Counted from the first letter of the stretch, positions 54,759 through 63,964 are shown. The stretch is 64,000 nucleotides of DNA from Pseudomonadota bacterium (GCA_016705325.1 JADIYJ010000012.1:62001-126000); one strand, 5' to 3'. A program made the numbers and translations. The notes: generated by a model not told the origin, from the letters alone.

Positions 54759-55591
54759 GATTCTTCTCCGACCGTCCGTTCCTGAATTGCAAAGACTCCT
54801 GCGCCCAACCGCAGGGTGGCCACCTGCGCCCCATCAACCTGTTGCGCTTCATGCGCGCTCAGCCATTCGTCGCAACGCTCCAGGAAGGCCTGGCCTTCGC
54901 GCTCCATGAACGCGCGGAAGGCCGGCAGCTGGCGCGGATCGACCTGACGGCTCTGGGCGCGACCCTCGAAACGCGGCGGCTCCGCAGCATCACGCGCCAG
55001 GTTGTGTTCGACGGTGGCCGCAAGGTCGGCGAGCACCGCGCCTGCGCGCTCTACGGCCTGCCCGTCCATCGCCCGCGGCATGTAGAAGCGGCGCAGCGCG
55101 CGATAGCGACCGTCCGTCGTGCGCTCGATCGAGTTCGAACGCACGAGTTCCTTGATCAGTGCCGTCACCGGAATGTCGCCCGCGTAGCGGCGCACGAGCT
55201 GCTCGAAAGTCGCGCCGTCGCCCTTGGCTTCCAATGCGCGCGGCTTGCCGATCTCGTCGATGAACTCGGCGTCGAGGTGCCAGCCCGCCAGCACGCGACT
55301 CGCGTGGTTGAGGTCGTCCTCCGCTCGCAAGTCCTCGACCGCTGTCGCAGCGCCGGATTCGCGGTAACGACGCACCTCACGACGAGTCATGCCCGTGAGC
55401 AGCGCGATGCGCGACACGTTGGTGGGGCGGCCGCGCAAGCCGAATTCCTCGGCTGCGACGCTGACGAAGACGCCGCGCGAGAGCTCGGCGAATTGCTTCC
55501 AGGTGACGCCGGATTTCAGCAGCCAGCGCGCGATCGGCCGCAGCCAGCGCAGGCTGGCAGTAACGATGGGGCGATGAGACTGAATTTCCAT
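54755..55591 (-). CDS. DUF6502 family protein, probable regulator
   Basis: 278 residues from MEIQSHRPIVTASL. The N-terminal half looks DNA-binding: GVTWKQFAELSRGVFVSVAAEEF and PTNVSRIALLTGMTRREVRRY form a likely helix-turn-helix. The C-terminal half (ATVEHNLARDAAEPP and FRAFMEREGQAFLERCDEWL) is helical. Coupled to the DUF5666 gene. A perfect palindrome (55596-55610) sits five bases before the ATG, suggesting self-regulation. No Shine-Dalgarno is seen, so the mRNA may be leaderless. A longer start at 55678 would include this operator and is unlikely. Confidence 0.8.
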   Translation of the reverse strand: MEIQSHRPIVTASLRWLRPIARWLLKSGVTWKQFAELSRGVFVSVAAEEFGLRGRPTNVSRIALLTGMTRREVRRYRESGAATAVEDLRAEDDLNHASRVLAGWHLDAEFIDEIGKPRALEAKGDGATFEQLVRRYAGDIPVTALIKELVRSNSIERTTDGRYRALRRFYMPRAMDGQAVERAGAVLADLAATVEHNLARDAAEPPRFEGRAQSRQVDPRQLPAFRAFMEREGQAFLERCDEWLSAHEAQQVDGAQVATLRLGAGVFAIQERTVGEES

Positions 55592-55595
55592 ATGT

Positions 55596-55610
55596 GGGAC
55601 AGTATGTCCC
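55596..55610. promoter_or_regulatory. Palindrome GGGACA-GTA-TGTCCC, probable operator
   Basis: Perfect 6-bp arms around three bases, five bases upstream of the DUF6502 start. On the minus strand it overlaps a possible -10 (CATACT) placed 17 bases after TTGTCA, so a bound protein would block the promoter. Confidence 0.6.
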
Positions 55611-55751
55611 TTATACGGATAAATGACAACCTTTTCCCGACCACGAATCGTCCGGGCTCGAACTGCGAGGCGGGTCACAGCCTGGCGAATCGGATCACGG
55701 GAGGGTCCGCTTGCCGGCTAGACTCCGCCTGCAGGACGGGGATCAGGCACG

Positions 55752-56501
55752 ATGTCGACGACGGACAAGCGCGTGGAGGAGTTACTCGATCGCTGGTTGG
55801 CGAGCGTCGAACTGCACCTGCGTTACCTGAAACTGGACGACGCCGCGTATGCACGCGCCGAGACCTGGCCGAAACACCAGCGACCCAATGCGCTGGTCGT
55901 GAATCTTGCCCGCACCCGCCTGCTGGACCTGAGGCGGCATCTCAACGAACGCCGCGACGCCGGCGACGCGAAATTTGCCGAGTCGCTCGAGTTGATGTCG
56001 TTCCTGACGAGCCTGCTCGGCGCGGAGCACATCGAACGCTTCATTCCGCTGGCAAGCGGCAAGGCGCCTGATTCGGGCATGTCTGCAACGGTGGAGCAGC
56101 CACGAATTCGCGCCGTGACCAAGGCTGCCCCCAATCAAGCAAGCACCGCTGCCGCGCCCGTCGCGGCGAAAGCAGCGCATGCCAGCGCGACCCACAAGTC
56201 CGCCATCGGGTCACACAAGCGGCCGACACGGCCACGGACAAGCCCGCTACCGGCACCCGCGCCGAAGCCCGCGGCTCGTCCTGGACCCGCCACGGCGCCG
56301 CCGTCCATACCCAGGCCCAAGAACGCGACGACACAGCAAGTGATCGCCGATGCGGTTCGCATGCTCGAGTGGGGCCGCGAATGGCCGGCGCTCGCAGGCC
56401 TGATCGCCCGCATGGCCGATCGACCGTCCGAGACGGAGATCTGGAAAATCCTGCGCGCTTATCGCGCCGACATCCTCGCCACGTCGCATCGTACGGGTTG
56501 A
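55752..56501 (+). CDS. Hypothetical protein with two helical ends and a Pro/Ala linker
   Basis: 249 residues, not recognised. Residues 1-100 are helical and charged (RVEELLDRWLASVELHLRYLK, LVVNLARTRLLDLRRHLNER). Residues about 110-200 are a Pro/Ala/Lys/Arg-rich linker without fixed structure. The last 50 residues form a small helical domain (VIADAVRMLEWGREWPALAG and IWKILRAYRADILA). No signal peptide or membrane segment. Divergent from the DUF6502 gene. An adaptor-like role is possible but unsupported. Confidence 0.7.
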   Translation: MSTTDKRVEELLDRWLASVELHLRYLKLDDAAYARAETWPKHQRPNALVVNLARTRLLDLRRHLNERRDAGDAKFAESLELMSFLTSLLGAEHIERFIPLASGKAPDSGMSATVEQPRIRAVTKAAPNQASTAAAPVAAKAAHASATHKSAIGSHKRPTRPRTSPLPAPAPKPAARPGPATAPPSIPRPKNATTQQVIADAVRMLEWGREWPALAGLIARMADRPSETEIWKILRAYRADILATSHRTG

Positions 56502-56590
56502 TTGCCAGCATTGGCATCGTGACACCGTCACGCGGCCTGCGGTACCTTCGCGGTCCGCCGGGGACCGCCGCTTGAAGGAGCGCCCGACCC

Positions 56591-56731
56591 ATGACGTTTT
56601 CCCGTTCGTTCGCAGTTGCCTTGTTCGCGACCTAGTGTTTGTTCGCCGGCGCCACGCCGCAGGCCGACGGCCCGCCATCGAAGGGCGAGCAGGCGCTCAA
56701 GTACCGCAAGTCGCTGTACCAGTGCGCTTGA
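56591..56731 (+). pseudogene. Remnant of a cytochrome c-prime/c556-type gene
   Basis: AAGGAG followed by ATG opens a signal-peptide-like MTFSRSFAVALFAT, then a TAG at 56633-56635, then in the same frame CLFAGATPQADGPPSKGE and ALKYRKSLYQCA before a TGA at 56729. A signal peptide followed by KYRKSLYQ is the N-terminal pattern of cytochrome c-prime/c556. The heme-binding C-terminus is missing, so the gene has a stop in the leader and a truncated body. Confidence 0.65.
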
Positions 56732-56745
56732 CGGGTCGCTTCATA

Positions 56746-57447
56746 TCAGAAGCGGTAACCGACACCGGCGTGCAGGATGAGAGGATCGAGCTCGACCGAT
56801 GCCGTGACTGGCGCGCCTCCGAGTGGCGCGATCACGCCGGATGCCGAAGTGTCCAGGTACAACTGCCGCGCGTCGACGAACACCGACCACCGTTGCCCCA
56901 GCCTGGCTTCACAACCTGCCTGCACGACGAGGCCCCATTCACTGGTGGCGTCGAGCCCCTGGACGTCCTCGCCTGCAGTCTCGCGTACCCAGGCATAGAC
57001 CAGCCCGGCGCCGACATACGGCCTGAGCCTGCCGAACGACCGGGGCGCATACAGCCCCGACACGATGACCGGTGCGATCTGGATCTCGCCCAGCCTGCCG
57101 CTGAGCGGCGGCGCCAGCGCCCGTAGCGATCCGCTGGCACCCACGGCCAGGTCGAGCGGGGAACCGATGGCGAGACGCGCGGACCAGCGATCGTTGAACT
57201 CGAAACCTGCGTCGCCGAGCAGGACCGTCTGATCGTCGATGACGACGGCAGCTCCCGCAGCCGGTAGTCCGGCGATGGCAATGGCCGCGTCGGTGTGGAA
57301 CGCCACCCGCGCATACCCCAGCCGCGCCGACCAGCGCGAATCGCCCTCCGCCACGCCGGAGACCGGCCACGACAGCAGTACCGACAACGCGAAGAACACG
57401 GCGCCGGTTCCGGCAGCCGACACGCAGCGATGGCACCTGTAGTCCAT
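56746..57447 (-). CDS. OmpW-family outer membrane barrel protein
   Basis: 233 residues from MDYRCHRCVSAAG. Signal peptide to about residue 34 (VLLSWPVSGVAEG). The mature part alternates polar and hydrophobic residues in beta strands (SRWSARLGYARVAF, GEIQIAPVIVSGLYAP, RPYVGAGLVYAWV) and ends with HAGVGYRF, an aromatic C-terminal residue as in outer-membrane barrels. An eight-strand channel for small hydrophobic solutes is the family role. Divergent from the AraC-type gene, which may control it. Confidence 0.82.
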   Translation of the reverse strand: MDYRCHRCVSAAGTGAVFFALSVLLSWPVSGVAEGDSRWSARLGYARVAFHTDAAIAIAGLPAAGAAVVIDDQTVLLGDAGFEFNDRWSARLAIGSPLDLAVGASGSLRALAPPLSGRLGEIQIAPVIVSGLYAPRSFGRLRPYVGAGLVYAWVRETAGEDVQGLDATSEWGLVVQAGCEARLGQRWSVFVDARQLYLDTSASGVIAPLGGAPVTASVELDPLILHAGVGYRF

Positions 57448-57479
57448 GCCGGAGAGTCTGGCCGACCAACGACTCCGCA

Positions 57480-57492
57480 AGTTTTGTAAACT
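57480..57492. promoter_or_regulatory. Small palindrome AGTTTTGTAAACT between OmpW and AraC-type genes
   Basis: AGTTT-TGT-AAACT is symmetric (5-bp arms) and lies in the 56-base region between the two divergent start codons. It could be an operator for the neighbouring regulator. Confidence 0.3.
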
Positions 57493-57503
57493 GCTGTCGA
57501 TTT

Positions 57504-58460
57504 TTGCAGAATCCGGCAATGGCCATCACACCGTGGCGCAAGGTCAGCAGGACGATCGGGGTGCAACCGGTGGTCAGCGCGAACATCGGCTTGCGCAATC
57601 CGATACGCGTCGAGCGCTATCTGTTCCAGGCGCGGCGCCAGGAAATCCCGGCCCTGCCGACCGCACTGCTGATCGTGCACCTGGGGGGTGCCCGTGTATC
57701 GGGCGGCCGGCTGCACGGCCGTCCGGCAAGCTACGTGCCGAGCTTCGCAGTGTTCCTGGCCGCCGGCTGCCCTTCGCGATGGCTGCTCGAGGGCGCCATC
57801 GACGTGGCCGGCTTCTATCTGCCGGTCGCGCTCGGTGACCGTCTCGCCCGCCAGGTCGAGACCGCCGCGGAAGGCTCGTCGGAATACCAGTTCTCCGATG
57901 CGCTGGTGACCGCCGCCACGCTGCAGATCGTCGAGGAACTGCGGCTCGGTCCGGAAGCCGATGCGCGCTTCCTCGATGACCTCGCGCGCGTGCTGGTTCG
58001 GCAGACGGAGCGCGTGTTCGCTGGACGTACCGGAGGCCGCGTGTCGCCCGCCCCCACGCAGCTCAGCAGGCTGAAGTCCGCGCTCGACTGGATCGACCGG
58101 CACCTCGACACGGAAATCAACAACACGGCGCTCGCACGGCACGTCGGCCTCGGCGAGTCACACTTCCGGCATGTCTTCGCCGCGGCGTTCGGCGTGTCAC
58201 CCAGCCTGTACGTTCGGCAACGTCGCCTCGAGCGCGCCCGGGAGTTGCTGGCCTTGACGAGTCGGCCCATCGCCCACATTGCCTCCGACTGCGGGTTCGC
58301 AAGCCAGAGCCACCTGACCACGTGCTTCAAGGCCAGGCACGGCGTGACACCCGCTCGATTCAGGCGCGCACTCCTGCAGGGCAGTTGTCGGACCTCAGAG
58401 GAAGCGACCCATGCTGACCCGCGAAAAGCTCACAAACGAAGAATGGGCCGCCGTACGTAA
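57504..58460 (+). CDS. AraC-family transcriptional regulator
   Basis: 318 residues; ATG 57519 is an alternative start. The N-terminal part (about 40-170) is a sensor region (ALLIVHLGGARVSGGRLHG). The C-terminal double helix-turn-helix spans about 185-290: LDWIDRHLDTEINNTALARHVGLGESHF, RRLERARELLALTSRPIAHIA and DCGFASQSHLTTCFKARHGVTPARFR, the AraC signature. Its place divergent from an OmpW-type porin suggests that it controls that gene. The ligand is unknown. The last 50 bases overlap the next small gene. Confidence 0.9.
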   Translation: MQNPAMAITPWRKVSRTIGVQPVVSANIGLRNPIRVERYLFQARRQEIPALPTALLIVHLGGARVSGGRLHGRPASYVPSFAVFLAAGCPSRWLLEGAIDVAGFYLPVALGDRLARQVETAAEGSSEYQFSDALVTAATLQIVEELRLGPEADARFLDDLARVLVRQTERVFAGRTGGRVSPAPTQLSRLKSALDWIDRHLDTEINNTALARHVGLGESHFRHVFAAAFGVSPSLYVRQRRLERARELLALTSRPIAHIASDCGFASQSHLTTCFKARHGVTPARFRRALLQGSCRTSEEATHADPRKAHKRRMGRRT

Positions 58461-58587
58461 TGCCCCGCATCCAGTCAGGACTCCAGAGAGCGTGCAGGGA
58501 AAGGCGCTCGAGTCGATGCGACAGGCGCCGGGCGAGACCGAGTTCATCACGCAGCTGCGGAAGCTCAAAGCGCCAGAGAGCAGCTGA
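58411..58587 (+). CDS. Small hypothetical protein (58 residues)
   Basis: GAGGAAG lies a few bases before the ATG, giving MLTREKLTNEEWAAVRNAPH and 38 more residues ending LRKLKAPESS. The protein is charged and helical, without a signal peptide. It overlaps the end of the AraC-type gene by 50 bases in another frame. The start of the product (LTNEEWxxVRNAPHxV) looks like a real small-domain N-terminus. Function unknown. Confidence 0.5.
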   Translation: MLTREKLTNEEWAAVRNAPHPVRTPESVQGKALESMRQAPGETEFITQLRKLKAPESS

Positions 58588-58626
58588 CGAAGTCGCATCG
58601 CCGCATTCCAGGACCGCCGGCAACGA

Positions 58627-60012
58627 TCAGGGCGGCAAGCCCGCGAGGACCGCGCTCGCGACCCGCGCGTAGTCGCCGTCGAAGTGATGGCCGCCCGGCA
58701 ACTCGACGCCGCGCAGGCCGGCGCTCTTGATGCTACGGCACAGCGAATCCTGTTCCTCGGCACCGTAGATGCAAGTGACTCGGCCGAGTCGGCCGGGGCT
58801 GATTTCCGGCGCCACCGGCAGGCCGCCGGCCGGCGTGCTGATCCAGTGACTCACCGAGAACTCGAAGAACGCGTCGGCACTGAGCCCGATCAGCGCGGTG
58901 CCCGCCACCAGGCTGCGCGCTGACACGGGCAGGCGATTGACCATGAACGGCAGCACGTCGGCGCCTTGCGAGTAGCCGACCAGCAGCACCCGCGGCTTGT
59001 CCCACGCTCGTGCGTAATGCTGGATCACCCGCCCGAGGTCGTGTGCTGCTCCGTCCGGCGAGCGTGCGCTCCAGAAGTAGCGCAACGAGTCCCAGCCGAC
59101 GACGGCGACGCCGCGCGCGTTGAGTTCGGCCGCAACTTCCTGGTCGAGGCCGGCCCAGCCCCCGTCGCCCGACAGCATGATCGCAAAGACGTCGCGCGGC
59201 GCACCGCGCGCCGGCAGCTCGATCAGCGGCAGGTCCCGCAGGTCGTCCGGCAACGGGCGTTGCGCGGGTTGGGCGGTGGCGGCAATCTTGCGAAACGCGC
59301 CGGTGAACTGCGGCAGCCAGTTGCGCTCCACCGAGTAGCCGTGCCCCACCTTCGGCAGCATCAACACCTCGGCTCCGGGCACACGTGCGACGAAATCGCG
59401 CGTCGGTGTGGCGGCGCAGACCTGGTCCTGCTCGCCCTGCAGGGCGATCCACGGTTCCTGCAGGTGTCTGGCTGGCCGGTAGACGAATCCGATCCTGGCC
59501 GCATCGTGCTCGAGGCCCTCCCCGCGGCAGAGCGGCCTGCTCCACTCCAGGTCGGGACAGAAGCCCAGCGACACGGCGCCCTTGAAGGTGCCCGGCGGCG
59601 CCTGGGCCAGCGTCGCATAGGCCAGCGTGGCGCCCGAGGAGTAACCGACCAGTACCGGCTTCTCGTAGTGCTGCAGGCCGAATCTCTGCTGCACGAAGTG
59701 CGACAGTCCCTCGAGCATGCCCGCCGATGCCACGCAGGCGGCACGCGAATCACGCGCCTGTCGCTCCATCTGCGTCACGTCCACGCCCGCCACGAGCGCC
59801 TCTTCGTCCACCAGGTGCCGGGCCATGTCGACGACACCCTTGTTCCAGCCGCCGTCACCGGACAGGAAGATCACCACGTGCCGCGGAGCGCCGGGCGGCC
59901 GCTCAATCGTCACCGTGCCGAGGCCCGGATAGTCGAGCGTGCTCGCGCCCCAGGCGGTGGCGCAGACGAGCATCGCCACCAACACTCCGCATGCGTCTCG
60001 CAGCAGTCTCAT
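58627..60012 (-). CDS. acvB: AcvB/VirJ-family periplasmic hydrolase
   Basis: 461 residues from MRLLRDACGVLVAM, with a signal peptide (LVCATAWGA). Two alpha/beta-hydrolase-like halves, each with the motif FLSGDGGWxxG/MLSGDGGWAGLD and a nucleophile elbow: LVGYSSGATLAY in the first, LVGYSQGADVLPF in the second; GHHFDGDY near the end gives the histidine. AcvB homologues are lysyl-phosphatidylglycerol hydrolases acting in the periplasm and commonly follow mprF/lpiA. Here its start is 11 bases after the mprF stop, with GAGG before it, so the lipid is made and broken down by one operon. Confidence 0.9.
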   Translation of the reverse strand: MRLLRDACGVLVAMLVCATAWGASTLDYPGLGTVTIERPPGAPRHVVIFLSGDGGWNKGVVDMARHLVDEEALVAGVDVTQMERQARDSRAACVASAGMLEGLSHFVQQRFGLQHYEKPVLVGYSSGATLAYATLAQAPPGTFKGAVSLGFCPDLEWSRPLCRGEGLEHDAARIGFVYRPARHLQEPWIALQGEQDQVCAATPTRDFVARVPGAEVLMLPKVGHGYSVERNWLPQFTGAFRKIAATAQPAQRPLPDDLRDLPLIELPARGAPRDVFAIMLSGDGGWAGLDQEVAAELNARGVAVVGWDSLRYFWSARSPDGAAHDLGRVIQHYARAWDKPRVLLVGYSQGADVLPFMVNRLPVSARSLVAGTALIGLSADAFFEFSVSHWISTPAGGLPVAPEISPGRLGRVTCIYGAEEQDSLCRSIKSAGLRGVELPGGHHFDGDYARVASAVLAGLPP

Positions 60013-60022
60013 GGCATGTACC

Positions 60023-62623
60023 TCACGCAGCATTCCGGCCGGACGCGCGCCCGGCCTCGTCGTCCTTGCGGAACGAGTCGATGACGCGACCCGAAATGAG
60101 GGTCGTCACGTCGAGCAGCACCCGCGGCAAGGCCAGTCGACCGGGCGCCGCCAGGTAGCGCGGTCGCCACTCGGGCAGGAATTTCTCCTTGTACTGGCGC
60201 AGGCCCTCGAAGTTGTAGAACTCCTCGCCGTGGCGATACACGAAGCGACCGACCTTGTGCCACGCCGGCGCGAGGCGGTGCTCCTCGAGCCCGGCGAGCG
60301 GTGCCATGCCGAGGTTGAACCAGCGGTAGCCCTGCGCCCGGCCCCAGAGCATCAGTTCGATGAAGAGGAAATCCATGACGCCGCGTGGTGCGGCGCTGGC
60401 GTGACGCATCAGGTCCACCGACAGTTCCTCGAGCGTGTCGCTCGACCACAGATTCGCGAACCCGACCACGGCACCCTGGTGTTCGACCACCGCCACCGGG
60501 AAATGCCGCAGGTACGACTCCGAGAATCGCCCGAGCGAGAAGCCCTTCTCCGCCGTCGACCGGTCCCGCAACCACTCGTCGGAGATGCGGCGCAGTTCGG
60601 GCAGCAAGGCGGCCACCTCGCGCGCCGGCACGATGCGGAATCCCAGCCCATCGCGCTGCGCGCGCCGATGCGCCTGGCGCAGGTCGGCGCGCGCGCTGCC
60701 CTCGAGCGAGAAGCCGGGCAACGCGACTCGCGCTTCCTCGCCGAGCTTGCTCAGCGCCAGGCCGGCATCGACGTAGATCGGCAACTGCTCCGCACTCACC
60801 TGATAGAACACGCTCCAGGCGCCGGCCTGGTCGGCGAGTTCGCGGAACCGCCAGACGAGTTCTTCGCGTTCTTGCGGTGGCCCGACGGGGTCGCCCATCG
60901 CCACCCAGCTGCGATGCGACACGCCGTACATGACGAACGCGCGCCCCGAACCGCTGAAGAGCAGCGACTTGTCACCAAGCAGCGCCAGGTGCGCGGAGGT
61001 CTCGGACGACGCACGAATGATCGGCAAGGCCCGCTCGAGGTCGGCGGCCGACGGTATCGGTGTCGGCGCACGCGCCGGTGCCAGCAGGCGCAGCACCGCG
61101 AACGAACCGAACAGCAACACGGCGACCAGGCTGGCGCGCAGCATGCGCGGCGCATGCGCGTCGAGCGCGAACTGCCACCACAGCTCGCTCGCGTACGGCA
61201 CGTGCCGGTAGGCGAGGAGCCCGACCCAGATCGAGGCACCGATGGCAACGGCGGCACTGGCGATCCAGGCCGGCGCGAGCGGCTCGGACAGCAGGGACGC
61301 CTTGCGGTAGAACTGGGCCTGCGCCAGCCACAGCGGCAACAGCACGGCCGCGAGCAGCAGCGCCTCTTCGTAATCGAGACCCTTGAGCAGCGATGCCAGG
61401 ATGCCGGCGCCCAGCAGCCACATCGTGACGTGCCACGCCCCGTCGAGTCGCCGGAGGAGACCGCGCGCCAGGATCAGCAGCAGCACGCCGACGGCCGAGC
61501 CGGCGAGGTGCGAGAGTTCGAGCACCGGCAACGGCAGCAGGCGATCCAGCGCGGCGAGACGCGACCCCGCGCCTGGCGTCGTCCCCGACAGCAGCAGCAT
61601 GAATCCCGCACCGAACACGACCACGGCCATGGCCTGCGGCACGACCAGATCGAGCGACTTGCGGGCCCAGACCAGCGCGGACGTCACTTGCGCACGATGT
61701 CGTCCCGCTTCGTGGACGGACAGGAGCAGCAGCGCCAGCACGAACGGCAGGACGTAATACACGAGTCGGTAGGCCAGCAGCGCGCCGAGCATCTGCGGCG
61801 CGGGTACGCCCGGCAGCAGCAGCACGATGACCGACTCCAGCACGCCGAGGCCACCGGGCACGGCGCTCACCATGCTTGCGGCCAGTGCCACCGTGTAGAG
61901 GCCGGCAAACACGGCGAACGGCACGTCGACGGAAGCCGGCAGCAGCACGTACAGGCAACCGCAGGCCAACAGCAGGTCCGCGCTGGCGATCAGCACCTGG
62001 GCGACCGCAATCCGCACCGATGGCAGCCGGAGCGACCATCCGCGCCACGACACAGGGGCACGCCGCAACCGGCACGCCGCCACGTAGGCCAGCACGCTGC
62101 CGAGCAGGATCACGCCGAGAATCCTCGAGAGCGCGGTCGATGCGTGCAGCAAGGTGGCCGCCTCGCCGGCGCGCGCCAGGAACGAGGCGCCAGCCAGGGC
62201 CGCGACGCCGAGCACGAAGGTCAACGTGCAGAATGCGACGGCCCTGCCGATGTCGGTCGCACCGAGGCCGAGCGGCGCATAGAGCCGGTAGCGAATCGCG
62301 CCACCCGACACGGCGGCGATGCCCACGTTGTAGCCGACGGCATTGGCGACGAACGACGTGACCGCATACCGGCGCCACGGCATCGACGCGCCGACGTAGC
62401 CGAGCGCGAGCCGCTCGTAACCGGTGAGTGCCAGGTAACTCGCGCCGGCCAGCAGGACAGCAGCGGCAACGCGCCACGACTCGATGGCCGCGAACTCGGC
62501 GAGCACGTCGCGCAGGTGGAATTCGCCGCCCAGCCGGTGCAGCGCCACGAGCGCGAGCACGAATACCAGCACCGGCAGCAGCGCTGCCAGGAGCCGTCGC
62601 ATGCGCCGGCCGCGAACGTCCAT
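60023..62623 (-). CDS. mprF: Phosphatidylglycerol lysyltransferase/flippase MprF
   Basis: 866 residues, full length. About 14 membrane helices in the first 525 residues form the flippase part (conserved YRLYAPLGLGATDIGRAVAF and AVPGGLGVLESVIVLLLPG); the cytosolic GNAT-fold synthase (DUF2156) follows from about 530 with FVMYGVSHRSWVAMGDPVGP, YLRHFPVAVVEHQGAVVGFAN and YRWFNLGMAPLAGLEEH. It aminoacylates phosphatidylglycerol from Lys-tRNA and flips the product, which lowers surface charge and resists cationic peptides or acid. Paired with acvB. Confidence 0.95.
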   Translation of the reverse strand: MDVRGRRMRRLLAALLPVLVFVLALVALHRLGGEFHLRDVLAEFAAIESWRVAAAVLLAGASYLALTGYERLALGYVGASMPWRRYAVTSFVANAVGYNVGIAAVSGGAIRYRLYAPLGLGATDIGRAVAFCTLTFVLGVAALAGASFLARAGEAATLLHASTALSRILGVILLGSVLAYVAACRLRRAPVSWRGWSLRLPSVRIAVAQVLIASADLLLACGCLYVLLPASVDVPFAVFAGLYTVALAASMVSAVPGGLGVLESVIVLLLPGVPAPQMLGALLAYRLVYYVLPFVLALLLLSVHEAGRHRAQVTSALVWARKSLDLVVPQAMAVVVFGAGFMLLLSGTTPGAGSRLAALDRLLPLPVLELSHLAGSAVGVLLLILARGLLRRLDGAWHVTMWLLGAGILASLLKGLDYEEALLLAAVLLPLWLAQAQFYRKASLLSEPLAPAWIASAAVAIGASIWVGLLAYRHVPYASELWWQFALDAHAPRMLRASLVAVLLFGSFAVLRLLAPARAPTPIPSAADLERALPIIRASSETSAHLALLGDKSLLFSGSGRAFVMYGVSHRSWVAMGDPVGPPQEREELVWRFRELADQAGAWSVFYQVSAEQLPIYVDAGLALSKLGEEARVALPGFSLEGSARADLRQAHRRAQRDGLGFRIVPAREVAALLPELRRISDEWLRDRSTAEKGFSLGRFSESYLRHFPVAVVEHQGAVVGFANLWSSDTLEELSVDLMRHASAAPRGVMDFLFIELMLWGRAQGYRWFNLGMAPLAGLEEHRLAPAWHKVGRFVYRHGEEFYNFEGLRQYKEKFLPEWRPRYLAAPGRLALPRVLLDVTTLISGRVIDSFRKDDEAGRASGRNAA

Positions 62624-62695
62624 GTTCGCAGACTACATCAGCGCATGCACCTCCATGAAGCCCGCCGGTGGGTCCGCCGCAGCGCTGGCTGGGCC

Positions 62696-62854
<159 letters not shown>

Positions 62855-63077
62855 TCAGGACGGTGTCAAAGGAAGCCGGGCAGGTCGGAATTGGATCCGG
62901 ACCCAAGCTGACTTGTCCCGCCGCGTCCTCAAGGAAGGAGATCACCTCAATCCGCTTTCGCGTTGTCCCTGATGCAGGTACGCTTTCGCTCACGGGTGCT
63001 CCAACGGCTGCTGGATGCGAACGCCGCTCAACATTTACACCATGCATCCCGTGCCCGATCTCCAGCAACATCAGGCC

Positions 63078-63581
63078 ATGACCATGAATTCCCGCCTTAC
63101 CTGTCAGGCACTTGTCTGGATCGGCGGCGTGCTGGGCGGCCTCCTGTCCCAGTCAACGATTGCCCTGGCCGAGTCTGCGCCAGCGACAGAAGCACCGGCT
63201 TACTACCTGGGTGCTGGTTTTCGCGGCGGCAAGGGCGACGCGACTGCCGGCGTCATCGACTCGAAAATCAAGCTCACGAACCTGGGCGACCTTACCCTCT
63301 CGACGCGACCGGCACTGCTGATGGGGGGCTACGACACGGAATGGCGCTTACCGGTCACCGTCGAGGGTCACAAGAACGAACGCGGGGTCGCGTGGTTTGG
63401 CGGCGGTGGTCTGGCGTACAACATGGACGACCTCGGCGAGGTAGACGCGATGCTGAGCGGCGGCCTGGACATGGCCGTGAACCGGCAGCTGGTCGTCAAC
63501 CTGACGATCAACTTCATCTGGCAAAGCGAGATTTCCGATGACGATACGGAATTCATGGCGTCCCTGAACTACTGGTTCTGA
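63078..63581 (+). CDS. Small outer-membrane barrel-like protein
   Basis: About 167 residues from MTMNSRLTCQAL; an in-frame ATG at 63015 is less likely because the signal peptide would be buried. Signal peptide to about 33 (SQSTIALA). The rest has alternating strands: YYLGAGFRGGKGDATAG, PALLMGGYDTEWRLPVTVEG, GVAWFGGGGLAYNMDDLG and LNYWF, ending in Phe as outer-membrane barrels do. About eight strands could form a small barrel. Family not recognised. Stand-alone gene. Confidence 0.7.
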   Translation: MTMNSRLTCQALVWIGGVLGGLLSQSTIALAESAPATEAPAYYLGAGFRGGKGDATAGVIDSKIKLTNLGDLTLSTRPALLMGGYDTEWRLPVTVEGHKNERGVAWFGGGGLAYNMDDLGEVDAMLSGGLDMAVNRQLVVNLTINFIWQSEISDDDTEFMASLNYWF

Positions 63582-63784
63582 TATCGCCAGGAGATCCTGA
63601 CTCACTCCGACTCAATGGTTCCCGCGACTCGTAAGTCCACGCCGCTGCTGCAGCTCCCGCAAGAGCTGCGTGGATTTACCGGCAGCGTTACGTCGAAGCA
63701 CGCGGCCTGGTAGCGCGCCGTGCCGACAGAGCACGACAGACCATTGGTCAAATACGACGCGCGCAGCGCCTCCCGAATTCGTGC

Positions 63785-63964
63785 ATGCGCCTGCTCGAAC
63801 GGCAGCGCATCCGCCGATCCGTCGAGCGCGGGTATCACCTCACGGCTGTCGCGCGGCAGCTGGTCGCGATCATCGCGGACGGCGCTCGCAGCCTGAAGTT
63901 GCGGCAGATCACTACCCCGCCCCTGGTCATCCAGGGCCGGGCCGATCGATGGCCTCGCGCATGA
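63785..63964 (+). pseudogene. Fragment of an alpha/beta hydrolase gene
   Basis: The frame reads LLERQRIRRSVERGYH, then VARQLVAIIADGARSLKLRQ and ITTPPLVIQGRAD, then RWPRA and a TGA. This is the strand before the catalytic-Asp region of alpha/beta hydrolases, where ARQLxAIxADGxR...LVIxGxxD is standard. The nucleophile part upstream and the His part downstream are missing, so it is a remnant. It lies at the edge of the window. Confidence 0.55.
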
